A DNA stretch of 10,821 bases, taken from the NCBI GenBank assembly GCA_002068775.1, contig MWAX01000101.1, positions 1-10,821 on the forward strand, in the 5' to 3' direction. This document shows positions 5,460 to 10,821 of this stretch, in pieces. Under the pieces are notes generated by a model. That model searched no databases, was not told the DNA's origin, and was given only the letters and a program-made list of their open reading frames with translations. The position numbers and the translations under genes are program-made. Source of the stretch: Actinobacteria bacterium ADurb.Bin346. Lineage in GTDB: Bacteria; Actinomycetota; Humimicrobiia; Humimicrobiales; Humimicrobiaceae. Within the stretch, counting starts at the first letter, position 1; each line of letters opens with the position of its first letter.

Positions 5460-6461
5460 CTATGCGTTTATGGCAACGTCATCTTTTTTTGCAAGTATCG
5501 CCTGTTCAAAAGTGTCTGCTGCGCCACTTTCTTCAGCTTCAAGTATTTTCTTCAAAGAACTTACCGCAACTTCGATCTGGCTCTCGTCAGGCTCTCTTGT
5601 GGTGATTTTCTGGAGCAGAAGCCCGGGATAAAAAAGTATATTGATAATTCTGTATCTGCTGAATTTTCCTGCAAGTCTTATAAGCTCATATGATATGCCT
5701 GCAATAACAGGGATTAAAAATACCCTTGATATAAGCCTTAAATAAAGAGGTGGTTTGCCGAGAAGCGCAAAAACAATAAGTGCCACTATCATCACTATCA
5801 GGAGAAAACTTGTGCCGCACCTTAAATGAAGCCTCGAATATTTTTTAATGTTTTCAGCAGTCAGCTCCACTCCATTTTCATATGCCTGTATTGTTTTGTG
5901 CTCCGCTCCATGATACTGGAAAAGCCTTCTGATATCCTTCATAAAAGACACAATAGCAATATATCCCAGCAGAAATGCTATCCTTATAAGACCCTCAATT
6001 ATATTATAAAGGAAGGAATTCGATATATAGCTTGAGAATAAGCGCCCTATGAGCGTGGGGGCCACAAAAAAAACGCCCACAGTAAAAATAACAGCAATAA
6101 TTACCGAGATGGACATCTGCTTTTTTGATATATTTACCTCTTCACCAGTTGATTCATTGACTGAATAACTTAGCGCCTTAAAACCAAGAGCCAGGTTTTC
6201 AACAAGAGCGACAATGCCGCGTATAAAAGGCCAGCCGAGGACCTTTTTTCTGTTCATCACAGAGATCTCTTTAAAAACTCCCGTTGCAATTGTATGGTCA
6301 GGTTTTCTTACCGCTACTGCCCAGAAACGCCTGCTGCGCATCATAACGCCTTCAAGCACCGCCTGTCCGCCCACATTGAGCTTTGATGTACTGCTGCAGT
6401 GGTTTTTTTCATCAGTGCCTGAATTATTTAATAAATTTTCTTTTCCGTCTGTATCATTCAT
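5460..6461 (-). CDS. DUF1385 family membrane protein (YqhQ-like), unknown function
   Basis: The 333-residue protein has the DUF1385 hallmarks NVGGQAVLEGVMMRSRRFWA (29-48), WPFIRG near 77-82, and YHGAEHKTIQAYENG (183-197). Hydrophobic segments at about 117-138, 154-174, 217-235 and 244-263 predict four membrane helices; a hydrophilic tail follows. The family is widespread in Bacillota and Actinomycetota, often between rpmE and prfA as here, but I know of no established biochemical role. I chose ATG 6461: it overlaps the thyX stop by 8 bases (ATGAATGA arrangement) and has GAGAG 8 bases upstream, whereas the in-frame ATG at 6476 has no ribosome-binding site. The first 28 residues are polar and unconserved-looking. 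Family certain, function unknown. Confidence 0.9.
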   Translation of the reverse strand: MNDTDGKENLLNNSGTDEKNHCSSTSKLNVGGQAVLEGVMMRSRRFWAVAVRKPDHTIATGVFKEISVMNRKKVLGWPFIRGIVALVENLALGFKALSYSVNESTGEEVNISKKQMSISVIIAVIFTVGVFFVAPTLIGRLFSSYISNSFLYNIIEGLIRIAFLLGYIAIVSFMKDIRRLFQYHGAEHKTIQAYENGVELTAENIKKYSRLHLRCGTSFLLIVMIVALIVFALLGKPPLYLRLISRVFLIPVIAGISYELIRLAGKFSRYRIINILFYPGLLLQKITTREPDESQIEVAVSSLKKILEAEESGAADTFEQAILAKKDDVAINA

Positions 6462-7137
6462 TAAAATCACTCTCATCAGGCGGATTGCCGCAGGAAAACT
6501 TCCCTTCCGGACATGGACCCCTCAGGCAGTTTGGCCCTGCTTTTTCAAAAACAACCGGGCATACTTTCCTGACAAGTTTGAGCATTATTGTGGCAAGCTC
6601 CCTTATTTCCCACTGTGCCCTGTTGCAGCATCTTACAGTGAAGAAATGTAGCAGCTCCCTGCCATTCATTGTGACTATTATTTTAGTCTCTGAGGCACTT
6701 GGAAGTATATACCTTGCATCTTCCGGCTCTATTCCTGCTTCAATAAGTTCTCCATAAAAATTATGTATGTTTTTTACAAATTTGTCATATTTTACACAAA
6801 CTGCAGGGTTATTTTTAACTGCCGGAGGTGTGATATATTCGTAATTACCCGTGAATTTAACATATCTCTGGGACTGCTGGTTGTAGGATGCCAGCCTGTG
6901 ACGGACCAGCTGATGTGTAAGAGCCCTTGAAACCCCTTCAATTGCAAAAGTAAAAGTTATGTGCTCCGTAGTGCTTAAATGTCCGCTTTTTACAACAAAC
7001 CTGACAAGCTTATGCGCTTCTTCAGTTTCGAGATCCTCAAGAAGCTGTTCTCCTCCAATCGGCGAATAACAGAGCCTTGCAGCCACTGCAACCATTTTCT
7101 CCGGTTCAGGAGTATATTTTATTAATTTAACTTTCAT
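6454..7137 (-). CDS. thyX: FAD-dependent thymidylate synthase ThyX
   Basis: Converts dUMP to dTMP using 5,10-methylene-THF, NAD(P)H and FAD, releasing THF, so no dihydrofolate reductase is needed to recycle the folate. The ThyX signature RHRX7S is complete: R79-H80-R81 … S89 within LVRHRLASYNQQSQRYVKF. Other family blocks are STTEHITFTFAIEGVSRA (55-72), ARYILPSASET (141-151), NGRELLHFF (158-166) and RAQWEIREL (173-181). Length 227 is normal, with a cysteine-bearing tail (C204, C209, C216 in NCLRGPCPEGKFSCG) that I recall from other Gram-positive-type ThyX proteins. The Shine-Dalgarno is poor; a small GC palindrome (7145-7157) sits just upstream. The end overlaps the DUF1385 gene. The methylene-THF donor is made by GlyA, also in this window. 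Confidence 0.97.
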   Translation of the reverse strand: MKVKLIKYTPEPEKMVAVAARLCYSPIGGEQLLEDLETEEAHKLVRFVVKSGHLSTTEHITFTFAIEGVSRALTHQLVRHRLASYNQQSQRYVKFTGNYEYITPPAVKNNPAVCVKYDKFVKNIHNFYGELIEAGIEPEDARYILPSASETKIIVTMNGRELLHFFTVRCCNRAQWEIRELATIMLKLVRKVCPVVFEKAGPNCLRGPCPEGKFSCGNPPDESDFNE

Positions 7138-7144
7138 TATTTCA

Positions 7145-7157
7145 AACCGGCCGGGTT
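7145..7157. other. Small GC palindrome upstream of thyX
   Basis: AACC-GGCCG-GGTT, with an inner CCGGCCGG, lies 8-20 bases before the thyX start on the minus strand, where its Shine-Dalgarno would be. It could form a small hairpin modulating thyX translation; no further support. Confidence 0.25.
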
Positions 7158-7204
7158 AAAGTGCTAATCATTGTCTTGCAGGATTGCTTCGTATTGCAGA
7201 GAAG

Positions 7205-7411
7205 TTATTTTTTAACCTTTTTAAGCCTTCTCTGGAACCTGTCTACCCTTCCGCCTGAATCAACTAGTTTCTGCTTGCCTGTATAAAAAGGATGGCAGTT
7301 CGAGCATATTTCAATACGCAGTTCTTTTTTTGTTGACTTTGTCTGAAAAGTATTTCCACAGGAGCACGTAACAGTGCAGTCGTAATATGCCGGATGTATT
7401 TCTTTTTTCAT
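7205..7411 (-). CDS. rpmE: 50S ribosomal protein L31, zinc-binding form
   Basis: The 68-residue protein starts [10 protein letters not shown] and contains CSCGN…[14 protein letters not shown] and [10 protein letters not shown], the standard L31 pattern. Cysteines C16, C18, C36 and C39 form the zinc site, so this is the zinc-containing type rather than the cysteine-free YtiA/RpmE2 type. The start is ATG 7411: GAGG about 9 bases upstream is the Shine-Dalgarno, while the in-frame GTG at 7426 overlaps that site. It is followed by thyX after 67 bases and preceded by a 220-base leader after rho. L31 binds at the subunit interface and helps 5S rRNA contacts. Confidence 0.96.
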   Translation of the reverse strand: MKKEIHPAYYDCTVTCSCGNTFQTKSTKKELRIEICSNCHPFYTGKQKLVDSGGRVDRFQRRLKKVKK

Positions 7412-7501
7412 ATTATATAACCTCACAATTTAAGTAAATTCCAAAGACGATATATTATCATAAGGGTTTTATTAAGTAAATAAATTACGCCTGCCCATAA
7501 A

Positions 7502-7533
7502 ATTATATACCTTATATGGCATAAGCATAACAA
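7502..7533 (-). promoter_or_regulatory. Possible promoter for rpmE and the downstream genes
   Basis: On the minus strand TTGTTA (7528-7533) is followed after 18 bases by TATATAAT (7502-7509). It lies in the 220-base gap between rho and rpmE and would give a leader of about 85 bases. The rest of that gap (7427-7646) shows no gene: a GC-richer patch at 7560-7640 next to the rho stop, then AT-rich DNA. No clear rho terminator hairpin was found. Confidence 0.3.
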
Positions 7534-7646
7534 AGTATGTACATGATATAAATATATGCATGTGCCCGGATAGGAGGTTTTACCACGAAATGCGCTGGAT
7601 GCGTGCCCCCGGTTGACTTTATGCTCTGCTGCTGTTAAAGCCCTTT

Positions 7647-9215
7647 TTAAACTCTCTGGTTCAATGTGGCTTTATTGTTGGCAAGACTTGCTTTTATAAT
7701 ATTTAAAAAATCCTTATTTGTTTTAGTCTTACGTATATAGTCTATAAGCTGCTCGATCGCCGGTTCCGGATCTTTCTCATGGATTATCCTCCTTAGTTTC
7801 CAGACGCTTGCTGCTTCTTCATCATCCATAAGAAGCTCCTCTTTACGGGTTCCGGAGCGTGTTATGTCAATTGCAGGAAATATCCTCTTATCTGCAAGTT
7901 TGCGGTCAAGGTTTATTTCCATATTGCCGGTACCTTTAAACTCTTCAAATATTACTTCGTCCATGCGGCTTCCTGTGTCTATAAGCGCAGTTGCCAGAAT
8001 GGTAAGGCTTCCCCCGAATTCTATATTACGGGCAGCGCCAAAAAATCTCTTTGGAGGAAATAGCGCTGTCGAATCCACTCCACCGGACAGCACTCTTCCG
8101 CTTGCAGGTGTTGCAAGGTTATATGCCCTTGCAAGACGGGTGATGCTGTCAAGGAGTATAAGGACATCATTGCCATGCTCAACAAGCCTTTTTGCCCTCT
8201 GCAGGACAAGCTCGGAAACCTGTATGTGGTTTTCTGACGGCTGGTCAAATGTGGAGCTTATAACCTCTCCTTTCACAGACCTTTCCATATCTGTGACTTC
8301 TTCGGGCCTTTCATCCACAAGAAGCACCATTATATATACCTCAGGATTATTTGTTGCGATACTGTTAGCAATATCTTTTAAGATAGTAGTCTTTCCAGCT
8401 TTTGGAGGAGATACAATAAGGCCCCTTTGACCTTTTCCTATGGGGGCAATAAGGTCTATTATCCTTGCAGTAATATTGGGGTGTGATGTCTCAAGTTTAA
8501 GGCGCTCCATCGGGTAAATAGGCGTCAGGGACTCAAAGGGTTTTCTTTTCCTGATAAATTCCGGGTCAACATCATTTACTTTTTCTATACGCAAAAGCGC
8601 ATTGTATTTTTCATTTTCTTTTGGGGGCCTTACAACTCCAAATACTTCATCCCCCTGCCTTAAATGAAACCTTCTTATCTGTGACTGGGAGACATAAATG
8701 TCATTTGAGCCCTGCAGATAACCGCTGGTGCGCAAAAACCCGTAACCTTCGGAAAGTATATCAAGTATACCCTTCATTTTTTCTTCGTATACTTCAAGCT
8801 CTCCTTCGAACCTCTTTTCAGGCTCACCCTCTTCAGGTTTTTCACCTTTCTCTGCTTTTTCTTTCTCTGCAGGCTCTTCTCCTTCTCCTTCCAGCTCTTC
8901 TTCTATTTCTATCAGCGCTTTCTGTGCTTCTTTTAATACTGCCTCAGCAGATTCAGCAAGGGGTGTTTCCATCACTGCTTCCGCTTCTTTTAAAGGTATT
9001 GTCTTTACTTTTCTGACAGGCTTTGTATAGACCGGAGGTGTTGCCTGCCTGACTCCGCTCAGGCGATGTACTACTTCAAGTATTTTTTCAATAAGTCCTT
9101 CTTTCTTTAAATTCGTGGTACTGCCTATCTTAAGTTCCTTCGCAATACTTTTCAGCTCAGGAACAAGTTTACTTTCAAGGTTCTCCCTTGTAAGTTCTTT
9201 TAATTCTTCCAACAA
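7647..9215 (-). CDS. rho: Transcription termination factor Rho
   Basis: Hexameric RNA-dependent ATPase that releases RNA polymerase from C-rich unstructured transcripts. Of 522 residues, about 5-50 form the N-terminal helical Rho-N domain; 55-140 are an acidic, low-complexity insert ([20 protein letters not shown]); 146-215 are the cold-shock RNA-binding domain ([19 protein letters not shown]…NDIYVS); 230-522 are the RecA-type motor with Walker [14 protein letters not shown] (265-277), [14 protein letters not shown] (297-310), Walker [12 protein letters not shown] (350-360) and the [20 protein letters not shown] loop (377-396). It is about 100 residues longer than E. coli Rho, entirely from the insert, as in many Gram-positive-type Rho proteins. 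Start TTG 9215 has AGGAG 9 bases upstream; the next codon is also TTG. All motor motifs are intact. Confidence 0.97.
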   Translation of the reverse strand: MLEELKELTRENLESKLVPELKSIAKELKIGSTTNLKKEGLIEKILEVVHRLSGVRQATPPVYTKPVRKVKTIPLKEAEAVMETPLAESAEAVLKEAQKALIEIEEELEGEGEEPAEKEKAEKGEKPEEGEPEKRFEGELEVYEEKMKGILDILSEGYGFLRTSGYLQGSNDIYVSQSQIRRFHLRQGDEVFGVVRPPKENEKYNALLRIEKVNDVDPEFIRKRKPFESLTPIYPMERLKLETSHPNITARIIDLIAPIGKGQRGLIVSPPKAGKTTILKDIANSIATNNPEVYIMVLLVDERPEEVTDMERSVKGEVISSTFDQPSENHIQVSELVLQRAKRLVEHGNDVLILLDSITRLARAYNLATPASGRVLSGGVDSTALFPPKRFFGAARNIEFGGSLTILATALIDTGSRMDEVIFEEFKGTGNMEINLDRKLADKRIFPAIDITRSGTRKEELLMDDEEAASVWKLRRIIHEKDPEPAIEQLIDYIRKTKTNKDFLNIIKASLANNKATLNQRV

Positions 9216-9261
9216 TTTATATTTCTCCTTTCAAAAATCCCCCGGCTTCTGTTTTTATGGG

Positions 9262-9291
9262 ATTAGATGTATTTATTAAAAAAATGTTCAA
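9262..9291 (-). promoter_or_regulatory. Probable rho promoter
   Basis: On the minus strand TTGAAC (9286-9291) and TCTAAT (9262-9267) are separated by 18 bases, giving a leader of about 40 bases before rho. A second TATAAT on the same strand (9459-9464), with only a weak -35, could start a longer leader of about 240 bases. The intervening 9292-9660 is AT-rich and I see no gene in it. Confidence 0.4.
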
Positions 9292-9662
9292 GATTACACA
9301 TGCAAAAGAAAATAAAAATCAATGTGCTGATATTTTCTGGAGTTAATAGAATCTTATTTATCTATATCGTCTAATTTTTAGAATTATTGAATAAAAATGA
9401 AGATTATTTTATCCTCTCCGCTACATAATTGCAGCCGCAAACAACCATGTACAAAGATATTATATATTAATTTTAAAAAAAGCAAGAAGTATTTATTTTT
9501 AACAAAGGTATTGATTTTTAAGATAAGCAGCGTTTATTTTTATAAAACCTGCTCTGACAAAACTATACAAATATAATTGCAAGCGCCTGTTACTATTAAA
9601 ATAAGCCTGGTTTTTGTTATATTTGGAGTGATTACAGAAAAAACAGGAAAAAATAAAAAATT

Positions 9663-9702
9663 AAAAGAGGCTGAAGAATATTTATCTTCTCCAGCCTCTT
9701 TT
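9663..9702 (-). terminator. Intrinsic terminator of the trpB-like gene
   Basis: AAAAGAGGCTG (9663-9673) pairs perfectly with CAGCCTCTTTT (9692-9702) around an 18-base loop. It lies 26 bases beyond the trpB-like stop on the minus strand, and that strand continues into a T-rich run (AATTTTTTATTTTTT). The plus strand also has six T after the right arm, so it may work in both directions. It separates the trpB-like gene from rho. Confidence 0.85.
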
Positions 9703-9728
9703 TTAAAAAGTATTGAACTTTATCCGAC

Positions 9729-10821
9729 TTATTCTCCTACCTTTGGTAGTTTCGCAAGAGATTCTTTTATCTTCTCTTCAGGGTAAGTAAAATCTTCAAT
9801 CTTGCCGTCAAGATAAGCCTCATATGCGCCTAAGTCGAGATGACCATGGCCGCTGAAATTAAACACTATCGTCTTTTTTTCTCCGCTTTCTTTGCATTTC
9901 AGTGCCTCATCTATTGCCACCCCGATCGCATGGGTTGTTTCCGGCGCCGGAATTATCCCTTCAGTTTTAGCAAAGATAATGCCTGCATTAAAGACTTTAG
10001 TCTGCGGCACTGCGACTGCTTCAATTATGTCTTCATTTTTCAGCAAACTTATCTGTGGCGCCATACCATGGTATCTTAGCCCCCCTGCGTGTATTCCAGC
10101 CGGGACAAAATCATGTCCCAAGGTGTACATCTTTGCAATTGGCGCCATTTTTGCGGTATCTCCATAATCATAAGCAAATGGCCCTTTTGTAAGTGTGGGG
10201 CATGCGTCAGGTTCAACGGCTACTATTCTTATATTCCGGCCTTTCGCCTTGTCGGAAACAAATGGAAATGAAAATCCTCCGAAGTTGCTCCCCCCTCCTA
10301 CACAACCTATAAGAATATCCGGCGCATCACCGGCAATTTCAAGCTGTTTTTTAGTCTCAAGCCCGACAATTGTCTGATGGAGCAAAACATGGTTTAAAAC
10401 ACTTCCCAGAGAGTATTTTGTGTGTCCGCCGCTTTTAACTGCATCTTCGACTGCTTCGCTTATTGCTATGCCCAGTGAGCCTGGCGAATTCGGGTCCTGT
10501 GCAAGTATTGCTCTTCCCGCGTCAGTTCTGTCTGTTGGTGACGGGAAAACCTCAGCTCCCCACATTCTCATCATCGTTTTTCTGTATGGTTTCTGTTCAT
10601 AGCTTACTTTTACCATGTAAACAGTCACCTCAAGCCCGAAAAGATTGCCGGCAAAAGAAAGCGCGCTTCCCCACTGGCCTGCCCCTGTTTCGGTGGCGAG
10701 TCTTTTAGTGCCCTCCTTTTTATTGTAATAAGCCTGAGCGACTGCCGTATTTGGCTTGTGGCTTCCCGCAGGGCTGACACTTTCATTTTTATAATAGATC
10801 TTTGCAGGTGTCCCAAGATAT
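9729..10821 (-). CDS. TrpB2-type tryptophan synthase beta chain, 5'-truncated by window edge
   Basis: The frame stays open to the window end: 363 residues are visible of an expected 430-455. PLP-dependent condensation of indole (and possibly O-phosphoserine or serine) to tryptophan. The PLP lysine is in [20 protein letters not shown] (codons near 10740-10700), followed by [49 protein letters not shown] and the phosphate-binding [11 protein letters not shown]. The YEQKPYR…GAEVFPSPT wording is characteristic of TrpB2 rather than the TrpA-partnered TrpB1. No trpA is seen; TrpB2 usually acts alone as an indole scavenger. The ATG at 10628 is internal: conserved sequence continues upstream in the same frame. 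It ends before a strong terminator, so it is not in the rho transcript. Confidence 0.93.
   Translation of the reverse strand, partial: YLGTPAKIYYKNESVSPAGSHKPNTAVAQAYYNKKEGTKRLATETGAGQWGSALSFAGNLFGLEVTVYMVKVSYEQKPYRKTMMRMWGAEVFPSPTDRTDAGRAILAQDPNSPGSLGIAISEAVEDAVKSGGHTKYSLGSVLNHVLLHQTIVGLETKKQLEIAGDAPDILIGCVGGGSNFGGFSFPFVSDKAKGRNIRIVAVEPDACPTLTKGPFAYDYGDTAKMAPIAKMYTLGHDFVPAGIHAGGLRYHGMAPQISLLKNEDIIEAVAVPQTKVFNAGIIFAKTEGIIPAPETTHAIGVAIDEALKCKESGEKKTIVFNFSGHGHLDLGAYEAYLDGKIEDFTYPEEKIKESLAKLPKVGE

Noticed and set aside
7560..7616. 18-codon plus-strand frame (MCPDRRFYHEM…) and internal AGGAGG in the rho-rpmE gap
   Set aside because: Too short, the AGGAGG is inside the frame and too far from the next ATG, and there is no promoter. 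A long start-less open frame on the minus strand across 7430-7655 is likewise a product of AT-rich DNA.
7864..8430. 188-codon open frame on the plus strand opposite rho
   Set aside because: It is fully antisense to the conserved Rho motor domain; the peptide is serine/arginine-rich shadow sequence with no family resemblance and no ribosome-binding site.
9404..9448. 14-codon minus-strand frame MVVCGCNYVAERIK in the rho leader
   Set aside because: Considered as a leader peptide or a metal-binding fragment, but it has no Shine-Dalgarno and no following attenuator-like hairpin pair.
9216..9660. CRISPR-like or riboswitch-like structure upstream of rho
   Set aside because: No regularly spaced repeats and no conserved riboswitch core; only AT-rich DNA with candidate promoters.
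9577..9786. 69-codon plus-strand frame running through the terminator into the trpB-like gene end
   Set aside because: It crosses the terminator hairpin and overlaps conserved TrpB2 codons on the other strand; no Shine-Dalgarno.

Overview
The window is a gene-dense, fairly AT-rich (about 40% G+C by eye) bacterial chromosome segment. It is built from core translation, one-carbon and transcription-termination genes. Gene content and local order (rho, rpmE, thyX, DUF1385 gene, prfA, prmC on one strand; sua5/tsaC-type, low-molecular-weight phosphatase, glyA on the other) match the conserved rho-rpmE-…-prfA-prmC-ywlC-ywlE-…-glyA neighbourhood of Gram-positive-type lineages (Bacillota, Actinomycetota and relatives). 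ThyX instead of ThyA, a DUF1385 membrane protein and a stand-alone TrpB2 fit an anaerobic or deep-branching member, but the exact phylum cannot be fixed from the sequence alone. Starts are often non-ATG (rho TTG, prmC TTG, glyA GTG), each with a good Shine-Dalgarno.

Layout. 1-2663 (+): 5'-truncated Sua5/YrdC/TsaC protein, an overlapping YwlE-like low-molecular-weight phosphatase with an internal insertion, an AT-rich gap with an 11-bp degenerate tandem repeat and a likely promoter, then glyA. 2664-3210: a gap holding a 19-bp tandem repeat that starts inside the end of glyA, a decayed fragment of an ArsB/NhaD-type permease on the minus strand, an AT palindrome, a TTGACA promoter and a candidate 36-residue membrane peptide. 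3211-7411 (-): prmC (with an in-frame 12-bp minisatellite), prfA, DUF1385/YqhQ-like gene, thyX and rpmE, closely spaced. 7427-7646: rpmE leader. 7647-9215 (-): rho with an acidic low-complexity insert. 9216-9728: rho leader/promoter region and a strong terminator hairpin belonging to the next gene. 9729-10821 (-): trpB2-type tryptophan synthase beta chain, 5'-truncated by the window edge.

How the genes work together. PrmC methylates the GGQ glutamine of the release factor made by the adjacent prfA. GlyA makes the methylenetetrahydrofolate that ThyX uses for dTMP. Sua5/TsaC starts t6A tRNA modification. RpmE is a ribosomal protein and Rho ends transcription.

Most notable: the usual single collinear operon is split here into two convergent halves, with no rpiB gene between phosphatase and glyA. 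The junction region carries a permease pseudogene and a possible small membrane gene. Three unrelated short tandem-repeat arrays (11, 19 and 12 bp) lie within 2.8 kb, two of them phased on the stop codons of consecutive genes. I saw no CRISPR array, insertion sequence, tRNA or rRNA, and no clearly new multi-gene defence or metabolic system.
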